Both the position numbers and the translations under genes were made by a program. A model generated the notes under the pieces. It did not search any database. It was not told where the DNA came from and saw only the letters and a program-made list of their open reading frames with translations. From assembly GCA_900318375.1 (NCBI GenBank), contig ONKG01000001.1:111036-175035 (forward strand): a stretch of DNA of 64,000 nucleotides. Reading direction: 5' to 3'. This document shows, piece after piece, positions 8,907 to 16,845 of this stretch. The DNA comes from an uncultured Lachnospiraceae bacterium (GTDB lineage Bacteria; Bacillota; Clostridia; Lachnospirales; Lachnospiraceae). How positions within the stretch are numbered: the stretch's first letter is position 1; each line of letters begins with the position of its first letter.

Positions 8907-9299
8907 TCAATATCCGTGGTCTTCGACGGTCCACTGGTCTTCATGAAATGTACGGGTCAGGATCCAACTGTAATCTTCATATGTAGAATTCGGCTCCAGA
9001 GATGACTTATGATCCTCGCCGTCTGTCTTAAAGGTGGATTTCAGGACCATGACCTGATCACAGGACATTCCGCGGCGGTCTGCCTCTTCTTTGACAGCAT
9101 CATCGCCGGCATAATGAATCTCGGTCATTTCGCAGCCTTCAAATCCGCTGAAGTAATTGAAAACCTCATTCACTGCATCGTCGTACTCGTCTCCATTATA
9201 GTATTTGGATGCAAACGGGCCGACTTTTGTTGTGGAACCGCAGCCGACAAAACTCATTACAACAATGATCATCATGACGCAAATAATAACTTTTTTCAT
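8907..9299 (-). CDS. Small lipoprotein of unknown function
   Basis: The product is 130 aa with signal MKKVIICVMMIIVVMSF and lipobox FVGC. The mature part is a single alpha/beta domain of about 105 residues, a size seen in many clostridial lipoproteins. GGAGG lies 10 nt before the ATG, and a TATAAT (9438-9433) sits about 130 nt upstream. The signal peptide is nearly identical in style to that of the neighbouring 368-aa lipoprotein, but the mature domains are not alike. Confidence 0.75.
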   Translation of the reverse strand: MKKVIICVMMIIVVMSFVGCGSTTKVGPFASKYYNGDEYDDAVNEVFNYFSGFEGCEMTEIHYAGDDAVKEEADRRGMSCDQVMVLKSTFKTDGEDHKSSLEPNSTYEDYSWILTRTFHEDQWTVEDHGY

Positions 9300-9591
9300 T
9301 TTAAATATCCTCCATACTCTTCTTTTCTTTTAGAATTGTTTTTTATTTCTTTTTTGTTTTTTCTTTTTGTTTTGCGCTTTCCTGTTCCGGCTTCCGCCGG
9401 AATCAATTGCTTGTTTTTTATTTTCTGATGTTATTATACACTCAAATCTATCACAAAAGTGTCACAAGGTAAGTCACACAATTTAAGTTAATTGCATTTT
9501 TTACACACAATTCAGGTCACACAATTCAGATCAGATGGTTAAGGTCAGATGATTATGGTCAGGTGAAAAAACATGATTCATCTGACATGAT

Positions 9592-9631
9592 AAAAAAAGC
9601 CAAATAATCAGAGGATATTTCACCTCTGATT
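9592..9631 (-). terminator. Terminator after manA-ROK
   Basis: The minus-strand hairpin AATCAGAGG...CCTCTGATT (9606-9631) is followed after 7 nt by a run of seven T. It follows the tandem repeat at the end of the fusion gene. The stretch 9300-9590 is AT-rich and holds no gene. Confidence 0.6.
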
Positions 9632-9680
9632 AAATAAGTTAAATAAGTCATTATTGTTTTGGCTGCTTAAGTCCTCAGAT

Positions 9681-9830
9681 ATTTGCTGCACCAATCATTC
9701 CGGCACTGCTGCCTGGAGAACATTTGTCCTCCTTACAGATTTGCCGCTCCGATCATTCCGGCATGGCTGCCGGGCGAACATTTGCCCTCCTTACAGATTT
9801 GCCGCTCCGATTACTCCGGCACTGCTGCCC
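9681..9830. repeat. 58-bp tandem repeat of the manA-ROK 3' end
   Basis: Two full 58-bp units (9681-9738, 9739-9796) and a 34-bp partial unit (9797-9830) are nearly identical. The partial unit is the true C-terminal coding sequence of the fusion gene (GSSAGVIGAANL). The other two are copies beyond its stop. On the minus strand each stop is followed by GGAGG and an ATG 4-5 nt later, so each copy could start a short peptide (18-28 codons). Confidence 0.9.
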
Positions 9831-11641
9831 AGTTCCGCCACCGCGATTTCAGGAATCATACCGTGCCGGCCGCCGAAGCAGTCTCTCTCCATCATTTCCC
9901 GGATGGGACCGGTCATCTCCCCGGCATGCTCGGACAGTGCCCCGCCAAGAAGAATCAGCTGCGGACGGAACATGTTGACGATGTTGACGACACCGATCCC
10001 CAGCATCTCCTCGTACTGTTCCACAATCTCCTGCAGATCAATATTGCCTTTGGCTGCTCCGCGGAAAATCTCTGCCGGCGTCATCTTTTTGCCGGCGGCT
10101 TCCTCAGCTGCGCGCACAAGGGCCGGAACAGATACGTATGCCTCCAGGCAGCCGCGGCGTCCGCAGGTGCAGCGTCTGCCCTTGGCACGGACAACCTGAT
10201 GGCCCACTTCGCTGCCTCCCATGATGCCGCCCTCGAAGACCTGCCCGTTGAGAATAATGCCGCCGCCGACACCTCCGCCCAGGGTGAACATGACAATATC
10301 GGAGTAGTCCTTGCCGGCTCCCGCCGCTGCCTCTCCCAGAGCTGCGCAGTCTGCGTCATTGGCAATGCGCACAGGGCAGGGAATGACCCGTCCAAGAACC
10401 TCCACAAGATCAACATTCTCCCAGCGCAGGTTATTGGAATAGAGGACCTTTCCCCTGCGCCTGTCGATCGTACCCGGCACGCCCACGCCAACACCGATGC
10501 ACTGATCCAGTGGTACATTCTGCTCTTCCAGAAGATCCAGCGCAGCCTGAGCTACTTCCGCAATAAAAACTGCCGCTTCCTTTTCCGAATCAGTCGGAAA
10601 GGCTCGCTGTGCGATGATCTGCTGCCGGTCATTTACAAGACCGATCTGGGTCTCGGAACTGCCTATGTTGATACCGACACGAATCGGGCTGGCCTTCTCG
10701 CGGATTGTAGTGAGCAGAGCGTCGCACTTTCCTTCAATCTGCCAGTCCCCGCTGCCAGCCGCCAGAAAGAAGCTGTCTCCCTTGCGGTAAGACACTGATT
10801 CTCCCTTGCAGCTGATAACTCCCTCGCCGTCCAGGATCAAAATGCTCAGGAAGGAGGCATCGCTCACTGTTCCCTGCATACGATAGGTCAGCACTCCATC
10901 CAGATTCAGCTTGTCGACGGTAAAATAATCACAGTCCGCCACGTGCGGATACTGGCTGCCGCTTCTTAAAATCGGCACGCGGCTTGTCACAGCCAGCGCC
11001 TTCTCTATATGAAGATCCCTCTTTTTGCCGTCCTTGCCGACTCTTCCATAATCATAGACACGATAAGTGACATTGGAGTTCTGCTGGATCTCGGCAATCA
11101 GGATCCCCTTGCCTATCGCGTGGAGCGTTCCGGATTCGATAAAGAGAACATCGCCTTTTTTGACAGACACTGCATTGAGCACCTCGAGAAGGGAATCCTC
11201 TTCTATCCTGCGGGCAAATTCCTCCCGGGAGATTTCCTCTTTGAATCCATAGTACAGGAAAGCCCCCTCCTCCGCGTCGAGAACATACCACATCTCTGTT
11301 TTGCCATACTGGCCCTCGTTCTGCAGCGCAAAACCGTTGCTCGGGTGGACCTGGATCGACAGGTTGTCCTTTGCGTCGATAAATTTGGTCAGGATCGGAA
11401 ACTCACGGAACCTTCTGCAGTGGGTGCCGAGCACCTCCATGCCTTCCGCATCCAGATACTCCTTCAGCGATTTTCCGGCGTAGGGACCATTCACGATCAT
11501 CGACGGCCCGTCCGGATGACAGGATAATTCCCATGCCTCAGCCAGGATCTCCCCGTCAAACTCCACGTTGTACTCCTCTGCCAGTCTGTGACCGCCCCAC
11601 AGATAATCCTTGCAGGCCGGTTTCAATTTCAAAATACTCAT
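9791..11641 (-). CDS. Phosphomannose isomerase-ROK kinase fusion
   Basis: This 616-aa protein joins two enzymes. Residues 1-315 are a class I mannose-6-phosphate isomerase (cupin) that would interconvert mannose-6-P and fructose-6-P; the zinc ligands are visible in QVHP (97-100), Glu116 and SGTLHAIG (His174). Residues 320-616 are a ROK sugar kinase or repressor domain with NDAD (428-431), TLGGGVGGGI, GSEVGHQ and the structural zinc motif CTCGRRGC (491-498). The ROK phosphate-binding motif, normally D-x-G-G-T, reads NIGSSET, so kinase activity is doubtful. A fused kinase would supply the isomerase with its phosphorylated sugar. GGGAGAG precedes the ATG. The 3' end is duplicated in tandem. Confidence 0.9.
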   Translation of the reverse strand: MSILKLKPACKDYLWGGHRLAEEYNVEFDGEILAEAWELSCHPDGPSMIVNGPYAGKSLKEYLDAEGMEVLGTHCRRFREFPILTKFIDAKDNLSIQVHPSNGFALQNEGQYGKTEMWYVLDAEEGAFLYYGFKEEISREEFARRIEEDSLLEVLNAVSVKKGDVLFIESGTLHAIGKGILIAEIQQNSNVTYRVYDYGRVGKDGKKRDLHIEKALAVTSRVPILRSGSQYPHVADCDYFTVDKLNLDGVLTYRMQGTVSDASFLSILILDGEGVISCKGESVSYRKGDSFFLAAGSGDWQIEGKCDALLTTIREKASPIRVGINIGSSETQIGLVNDRQQIIAQRAFPTDSEKEAAVFIAEVAQAALDLLEEQNVPLDQCIGVGVGVPGTIDRRRGKVLYSNNLRWENVDLVEVLGRVIPCPVRIANDADCAALGEAAAGAGKDYSDIVMFTLGGGVGGGIILNGQVFEGGIMGGSEVGHQVVRAKGRRCTCGRRGCLEAYVSVPALVRAAEEAAGKKMTPAEIFRGAAKGNIDLQEIVEQYEEMLGIGVVNIVNMFRPQLILLGGALSEHAGEMTGPIREMMERDCFGGRHGMIPEIAVAELGSSAGVIGAANL

Positions 11642-11695
11642 CCTGTCTCTCCCGGTATTGCTTTTTTAGAAACATTCAGTGAACACACGCCAAAT

Positions 11696-11731
11696 GAGCG
11701 CAAGCGTTTGAGCATACACATGCTTGCGCTC
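11696..11731. terminator. Hairpin between the PrsW-like and manA-ROK genes
   Basis: GAGCGCAAGC...GCTTGCGCTC is a perfect 10-bp stem. Followed on the plus strand by a T-rich tract, it may work in both directions. On the minus strand it lies between the stop of the PrsW-like gene and the start of manA-ROK. Confidence 0.5.
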
Positions 11732-11766
11732 AACAGGCTTGTTTTTATTTTACCTTCTGCTGAACA

Positions 11767-11934
11767 GGGATGTCCAGAGTCTTGTTCTTCTGCCATCGCA
11801 GGATTACAGGGATGTCCAGAGTCTTGTTCTTCTGCCATCACAGGATTACGGAGATGTCCAGAGTCTTGTTTCTCTGCCATCACAGGATTACGGGGATGTC
11901 CAGAGTCTTGTTCTTCTGCCATCGCAGGATTATG
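11767..11934. repeat. Four 42-bp tandem repeats across a stop codon
   Basis: Units begin at 11767, 11809, 11851 and 11893. On the minus strand the first copy encodes RWQKNKTLDIPVIL in frame with the PrsW-like gene. Because 42 is a multiple of 3, the later copies stay in frame, but CGA (Arg) has become TGA at the next boundary, which gives the current stop. After the last copy the frame would end with DIPVQQKVK. Confidence 0.9.
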
Positions 11935-12656
11935 AGCACCGCGATGGATGCAGTGAACAAATAACTGATTCCCGAGCCAATCCCCAGATACCGCAGGATC
12001 TCATTCATGTGCATTGATACCACCAAGGTATTGGTAAGTGTATGGTAGATGACCGGAAGCCCCAGGGACAGCAAGCAATACCTCTTCTGTCCAGTGAAGA
12101 GGTACTTCCCATAGAAGAAACCCATAATGACTCCGAAAACGAAATGCGCCGGAGACAGAGACCGTACAAGTGCGGACACAAGGTCCTGTTCAAACCCGAA
12201 AGCTACGTTCTCTATAAATTCAAATAGGATTCCTACGATTGCGAAGGCTGCCACAGAGTCCATCCAGGTACGGATCATGCCCTCCTTGCGGACAGCCATG
12301 CGGCATGTCAGGAACTTGAGACCTTCCTCCAGCAGGCCGGCACCCAGAAACATATTGACCATGTTCCAGAAAAATGACGGCTGTACGCGGCCAAAGGCAT
12401 TTTTCACAGCTTCCTCAAACACTTCCGGACACTCGTGCAGAATATGATTCCATCCTTCAAGATCCGAGAATATTCCCATACGCAGGAATAAGATGATCCC
12501 CGAAACCGGTAACGTGAGTATGATGGATACCACTACAGAAACGGCCGCCGCAATCATCAGGCGGATCAAACCGCCCTTGGGTAAAGGATCGTTCTTCCTG
12601 GTGCGCAGCATCAGCCAAAGTAAAAATAATGTAACAGGTAATCCTATAAATCCCAT
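11880..12656 (-). CDS. PrsW-like intramembrane metalloprotease
   Basis: This 258-aa membrane protein has about seven hydrophobic segments. The family signature is visible: the paired glutamates in GLLEEGLKF (about 117-125), FEFIENVAFG, HFVFGVIMGFFYG and the histidine/asparagine pair in YHTLTN. PrsW proteases cleave membrane substrates such as anti-sigma factors; the target here is unknown. AAAGGAGG precedes the ATG. The C-terminus comes from a 42-bp tandem duplication, so the original protein was probably longer. Confidence 0.8.
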   Translation of the reverse strand: MGFIGLPVTLFLLWLMLRTRKNDPLPKGGLIRLMIAAAVSVVVSIILTLPVSGIILFLRMGIFSDLEGWNHILHECPEVFEEAVKNAFGRVQPSFFWNMVNMFLGAGLLEEGLKFLTCRMAVRKEGMIRTWMDSVAAFAIVGILFEFIENVAFGFEQDLVSALVRSLSPAHFVFGVIMGFFYGKYLFTGQKRYCLLSLGLPVIYHTLTNTLVVSMHMNEILRYLGIGSGISYLFTASIAVLIILRWQKNKTLDIPVIL

Positions 12657-12835
12657 AATAATCCTCCTTTCCCACTATTCAGATGAAGATTATTCGATAG
12701 TTTTTATTATCTGCCGCAATTGTAGCATAAGGCCTGTCACAATATTGTCACTTCCACTCCGGTGCCTCAAAGCCTGTGCTGTAATGCCTGTGTCAAAAAA
12801 CCTTTTCCAAGAAGCTTTTTCCCTAATGCTTATGT

Positions 12836-12960
12836 CATAAAACCCATTCCGTAAAACCTGCGCCATAATACCTATGTCATAAAACCCATTCCGTAAAGCC
12901 TGCGCCATAATACCTATGTCATAGAACCTGATCCATAAAGCCTATACTGTAAAACACTAT
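12836..12960. repeat. 42-bp tandem repeats upstream of the ABC operon
   Basis: Two 42-bp units starting CATAAAACCCATTCC (12836, 12878) differ by one base; a third, degenerate copy runs to about 12955. Shorter related units (GTAATGCCTGTGTC) extend left to 12770. No ORF in 12657-12970 looks real. Confidence 0.8.
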
Positions 12961-12972
12961 TTACCGATAATC

Positions 12973-13006
12973 ACCTATTGACATAATAGGTAAATAGAGA
13001 TATGAT
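12973..13006 (+). promoter_or_regulatory. Consensus promoter with overlapping palindromic operator
   Basis: TTGACA (12978-12983), a 17-bp spacer and TATGAT (13001-13006) form a strong sigma-A promoter for the amino acid ABC operon. The -35 box lies inside the perfect inverted repeat ACCTATT-N5-AATAGGT (12973-12991), a position at which a bound dimer would block RNA polymerase. The regulator is not identifiable here. Confidence 0.65.
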
Positions 13007-13122
13007 TTTCTCGTCCAATGACTGCTTGTGTAAGAACAAAAGTTTACAGGTTACAGGCATCGATAGAAAACTTCCGCGCCGGGAATAATCCTTCGGCATG
13101 GAAGAAACAGCAGGTGTGTATC

Positions 13123-13782
13123 GTGAATTGGGATTTTATTCATCAATATCTTCCTCTATATCAGAAAGCGGCAGTACTGACCCTGCAGATCGGAGCGCTG
13201 GGAATCCTCGCTGCGATTGCGATCGGGATTGTGTGCACCATGATTCAGTATTTCAAAGTGCCGCTGGCCCGGCAGGTGGTCTCCGTCTATGTGGAGATCA
13301 GCCGCAATACGCCCCTGCTCATCCAGCTCTTTTTTATCTATTACGGGCTGCCTAAGATCGGGATCCGTACAAATCCCTATGCCTGCGGAGTTGCCGGACT
13401 GGCCTTCCTGGGAGGGAGTTACATGACGGAAGCCTTCCGCAGCGGAATCGAGGCTGTGGACAAGGTGCAGACGGAAAGCGCGGCGAGCCTGGGGCTGAGT
13501 AGATTACAGGTCCTGCGCTATGTTGTCTTCCCGCAGGCGCTTACCATCAGCTTTCCCGCCTTCATGGCCAATGTGATCTTCCTGCTCAAGGAAACAAGCG
13601 TCTTCTCGGCGATCAGCCTGATGGACCTGATGTTCACCGCAAAGGATCTGATCGGACTCTACTATCAGACAACAGAAAGCCTGTTTCTGCTGGTCGTCTT
13701 CTATCTCCTGATCCTGCTCCCGGTCTCCGTGCTGGGAAGCCTCTTGGAAAGGAGGATGCGTTATGCCGGATTTGGGTCTTAA
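13123..13782 (+). CDS. Polar amino acid ABC transporter permease 1
   Basis: This is a His/Glu/Gln/Arg-type membrane permease of 219 aa when started at GTG 13123, the normal size for the family. The upstream ATG at 13018 lies about 6 nt past the predicted transcription start and would add 35 non-conserved residues. The EAA-type loop EAFRSGIEAVDKVQTESAAS with following GLS and P residues contacts the ATPase. It overlaps the second permease by 20 nt. With the ATPase (14442) and binding protein (15521) it forms a complete importer. Confidence 0.9.
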   Translation: MNWDFIHQYLPLYQKAAVLTLQIGALGILAAIAIGIVCTMIQYFKVPLARQVVSVYVEISRNTPLLIQLFFIYYGLPKIGIRTNPYACGVAGLAFLGGSYMTEAFRSGIEAVDKVQTESAASLGLSRLQVLRYVVFPQALTISFPAFMANVIFLLKETSVFSAISLMDLMFTAKDLIGLYYQTTESLFLLVVFYLLILLPVSVLGSLLERRMRYAGFGS

Positions 13783-14437
13783 CGTCCTTTTTAAGGGCAA
13801 AAACCTGGCGCGCCTGATGGGAGGACTGGGCGTTGCCCTGAAGATCAGCCTACTCTCTGTGGTCATCAGTATTGTCCTGGGTATTGTCGTCGGACTTTTA
13901 ATGACCTGGAAAAATCCCATCAGCCGGGCGCTGATGCGATGTTATCTCGAGATCGTCCGCATCATGCCCCAGATGGTCCTGCTCTTTCTGGTCTACTTCG
14001 GGACCACCAGAATATTCGGCTGGAATCTCTCAGGAGAGACCTCTTCGGTGATCGTCTTCTCCTTCTGGGGAGCGGCGGAAATGGGCGACCTGGTTCGCGG
14101 CGCGCTGATCAGCATACCGCAGCACCAGTACGAAAGCGCGGCGGCACTGGGATTGTCGGGAGGACAGACCTATCGCTATATTGTCCTGCCGCAGACGGTA
14201 CGCCGTCTGATCCCCCTGTCGATGAATCTGATTACACGCATGATCAAGACGACCAGCCTGGTGCTGATGATCGGAGTAGTGGAGGTACTGAAGGTCTCCC
14301 AGCAGATCATCGAGGCCAATCGTATGAGCAGCCCCAATGCCGCTTTCGGTGTATATCTGACGGTCTTTGCCCTGTATTTTTTTGCCTGCTGGCCGATCAG
14401 CCTGCTGGCCGGATTTTTGGAAAAACGATGGAGGTGA
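13763..14437 (+). CDS. Polar amino acid ABC transporter permease 2
   Basis: This is the second membrane subunit of the importer, 224 aa with five or so membrane segments. The EAA loop is seen in [20 protein letters not shown]. The ATG overlaps the end of permease 1, and AGGAGG lies 7 nt before it, inside that gene, so translation is probably coupled. Paired unlike permeases suggest a heterodimeric channel. Confidence 0.9.
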   Translation: MPDLGLNVLFKGKNLARLMGGLGVALKISLLSVVISIVLGIVVGLLMTWKNPISRALMRCYLEIVRIMPQMVLLFLVYFGTTRIFGWNLSGETSSVIVFSFWGAAEMGDLVRGALISIPQHQYESAAALGLSGGQTYRYIVLPQTVRRLIPLSMNLITRMIKTTSLVLMIGVVEVLKVSQQIIEANRMSSPNAAFGVYLTVFALYFFACWPISLLAGFLEKRWR

Positions 14438-14441
14438 GCCT

Positions 14442-15224
14442 GTGGCTGAAAAAGAAAAAACTGAATTAAAAAAAGGCGCACCGCTCCTTGTCGTCGACCA
14501 TCTGACCAAGCGGTTTGCGGATCTGACTGTCCTGGACGGGATCAGCCTGACCGTGCATGAGGGAGAAGTAATCGTGATCGTCGGGCCGAGCGGCTGCGGC
14601 AAAAGCACTTTTCTGCGATGTCTGAACGCCCTGGAAGACATTCAGGGCGGAGAGATCCTGCTGCACGGCGAACGGATTACTCAAAACAGCAAAAACCTGA
14701 CGGAACTCAGACAGCGGGTAGGTATGGTCTTCCAGAGCTATGAACTCTTCCCTCATCTGAATGTTCTGGACAACATCCTTCTGGCGCCGACCAAGGTCCA
14801 GAAGCGGAAACGTGAGGAAGTCAAGGAAGAAGCCATGGCGCTCCTGGCCCGCATCGGACTGGAGAGCAAGGCAGAAAGCTTCCCGCGCCAGCTCTCCGGC
14901 GGCCAGAAGCAAAGAGTCGCAATCATCCGGGCACTCTGCATGCACCCGGAAGTCATGCTTTTTGACGAAGTGACTGCCGCCCTGGACCCCGAGATGGTCC
15001 GTGAGGTGCTGGACGTGATCCTTGAGCTGGCAAACCAAGGAAAGACTATGCTGATCGTTACCCATGAAATGCAGTTTGCCAGGGCCATCGCGGACCGGGT
15101 GATCTTTCTTAACGACGGAAATATCTGTGAGGAAAGCCCTCCGGAGGAATTTTTCGATCATCCAAAAACGGAACGGGCAAAACAGTTCCTGCAGACATTT
15201 ACATTCTCGCGCAAAGGATCCTGA
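14442..15224 (+). CDS. Amino acid ABC transporter ATP-binding protein (GlnQ-like)
   Basis: This 260-aa ATPase powers the importer. It shows Walker [11 protein letters not shown]-loop [10 protein letters not shown], signature LSGGQKQR, Walker [15 protein letters not shown] and the H-loop THEM. The start is the GTG at 14442, preceded by GGAGGTGA 4 nt upstream. The longer frame from 14367 reads back into the permease gene. The gene follows permease 2 after 4 nt. Confidence 0.92.
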   Translation: MAEKEKTELKKGAPLLVVDHLTKRFADLTVLDGISLTVHEGEVIVIVGPSGCGKSTFLRCLNALEDIQGGEILLHGERITQNSKNLTELRQRVGMVFQSYELFPHLNVLDNILLAPTKVQKRKREEVKEEAMALLARIGLESKAESFPRQLSGGQKQRVAIIRALCMHPEVMLFDEVTAALDPEMVREVLDVILELANQGKTMLIVTHEMQFARAIADRVIFLNDGNICEESPPEEFFDHPKTERAKQFLQTFTFSRKGS

Positions 15225-15520
15225 TTCAGCCCCCGGTTTACAATCTGTCTTGCAAAAGAGCGTAGATTGATTATCCGGTAATCTCCGCTGCGGTGTGACT
15301 CCTGTCTGAAGCGCTTTCAAACAGACCATATATCCAGATAGACCATATATTCAATATTCAACCGGCTGCTGATTTATTATGCCGGGCATTCATGAAAAAC
15401 ATTTAAAAAAATCGATTCAAACAGAAACAATTAATTCAAACATACTATGTCTAGACTATGTCTTAAGACAGATTATATATTCAAAAGATTTATCTATGAT
15501 GTATCTATTTAGGAGGAAAT
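15225..15520 (+). other. Spacer before the binding-protein gene
   Basis: This 296-bp region has no gene. It includes a direct repeat of AGACCATATAT (15324, 15338) and an AT-rich part with GTCTAGACTATGTCTTAAGAC, an inverted-repeat-like motif. A separate promoter or a processing site for the binding protein, which is needed in excess, would fit here, but no -35/-10 pair is convincing. Confidence 0.3.
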
Positions 15521-16465
15521 ATGAAAAAGAACAGAAAATTATTCGCGATTCTGCTGACATTTGCGCTTGTGCTCTCTCTGGCAGCCTGCGGCTCTTCGGG
15601 CGGATCCGCCGCTTCGACCACTACGGATTCCTCCGCGGCAGAAAAAGCTGACGCAGCCGGGAATGCCACCGGGGCTCCTGCTGAGGAGTCTTCCCAGGAC
15701 AGCGCTGCCGTTTTCCGGACACTGGAAGAAATCCAGGCCAGCGGCACGATCAATATCGGCGTCTTCTCTGACAAGAACCCCTTCGGATATGTAGACGAGA
15801 ACGGTGAATATCAGGGCTATGATGTATACTTTGCCAACCGGATCGGCGAGGACCTGGGCGTGAAGATCAACTTTGTCTCCACAGAGGCGGCAAACCGCGT
15901 CGAATATCTTGAGACCGGAAAGGTGGACATCATCCTGGCCAATTTCACTGTGACAGAGGAACGCGCGGAAAAGGTGGATTTTGCCCTTCCCTATATGAAT
16001 GTCGCGCTCGGCGTCGTCTCTCCTGACAGCAGGGTCATCAAGGATCTGTCCGAGATTGGCGAAGGAGATCAGGTAATCGTCATCTCCGGCACCACAGCAG
16101 AAACTTATCTGTCAGAAAACAATCCTGAGATCACACTGCAGAAATATGACACTTACGCAAATGCAAAGAACGCTCTGGAGAACGGAAATGCCGTCGCCTG
16201 GGCAAATGACAACACCGAGGTGATCGCTTTTGCCCTCCAGAATCCCGGCTATACCGTCGGCATCCCCTCTCTCGGAAGCCAGGATACAATTGCACCGGCC
16301 GTCTCCAAGGGCAACGAAACTCTCCTGAAATGGATCAATGACGAGATTGTTTCTCTGGCCGATGAAAACTTCTTCCACAAAGACTATGAGGAGACCCTGA
16401 TCGATACCTACGGCGCAGACTATGAAGACAGCCTCGTCGTCGAGGGCGGTGTGACAGCCCAGTAA
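15521..16465 (+). CDS. Amino acid-binding lipoprotein (SBP family 3)
   Basis: This 314-aa lipoprotein has signal MKKNRKLFAILLTFALVLS and lipobox LAAC. After a Ser/Ala/Glu linker comes the two-lobed solute-binding fold of family 3: INIGVFSDKNPFGYVDENGE, YQGYDVYFANRIGEDLG, VDIILANFTVTEERAEKVDF. The family binds polar amino acids or cystine; the residue bound is not clear. AGGAGG lies 5 nt before the ATG. It is placed last in the ABC operon. Confidence 0.92.
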   Translation: MKKNRKLFAILLTFALVLSLAACGSSGGSAASTTTDSSAAEKADAAGNATGAPAEESSQDSAAVFRTLEEIQASGTINIGVFSDKNPFGYVDENGEYQGYDVYFANRIGEDLGVKINFVSTEAANRVEYLETGKVDIILANFTVTEERAEKVDFALPYMNVALGVVSPDSRVIKDLSEIGEGDQVIVISGTTAETYLSENNPEITLQKYDTYANAKNALENGNAVAWANDNTEVIAFALQNPGYTVGIPSLGSQDTIAPAVSKGNETLLKWINDEIVSLADENFFHKDYEETLIDTYGADYEDSLVVEGGVTAQ

Positions 16466-16478
16466 TTATCCCCGCAGA

Positions 16479-16548
16479 TGTCACAGCAAATGTCCCATTA
16501 ATGTCTCAGTATATGTCTCAGTAATCTCTCAGTAATGTCTCAGTAAAT
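16479..16548. repeat. AATGTCTCAGT short repeats
   Basis: Six imperfect copies of an 11-12 bp unit (ATGTCTCAGTA) directly follow the binding-protein stop. Confidence 0.7.
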
Positions 16549-16631
16549 GACGAAAGGCTGTTTTACAGCATAGCAAACTGGAATGCCGGAGTTCCCGGAC
16601 TTATAAAACATAATAAAAAATGAGACTTTGA

Positions 16632-16683
16632 ACGGTTCTCTGTCTTTTGCGGATTTATTGGCAAGACAGGGAACCGTCTTTTT
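16632..16683 (+). terminator. Terminator of the amino acid ABC operon
   Basis: ACGGTTC-T-CTGTCTT pairs with AAGACAG-G-GAACCGT, then CTTTTT. The stem arms resemble the dispersed GGACGGTTCT element, so a mobile-type palindrome may have been recruited as terminator. Confidence 0.75.
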
Positions 16684-16845
16684 CCTCAGCCTGTCAGCCG
16701 GAAAAGGGGCAACCGGAAAACAGGACCGGAAAACAGCAGCAAAAATACTTCTGCTTGTGTTCTTTTCTGCCTTTTATATTATAAAATATAAGACACTCTC
16801 GCGAATCTTGCGCGATGAAAAAACAAAATTCAGGAGGTGGAAATA

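Noticed and set aside
9683-10798. A 371-aa plus-strand ORF
   Set aside because: Antisense to manA-ROK, whose catalytic motifs are clear. No RBS for the plus frame.
13018-13122. An upstream start for the first permease, or a T-box leader
   Set aside because: The upstream ATG is about 6 nt from the predicted transcription start and adds unconserved residues. No T-box or specifier structure was seen in the short leader.
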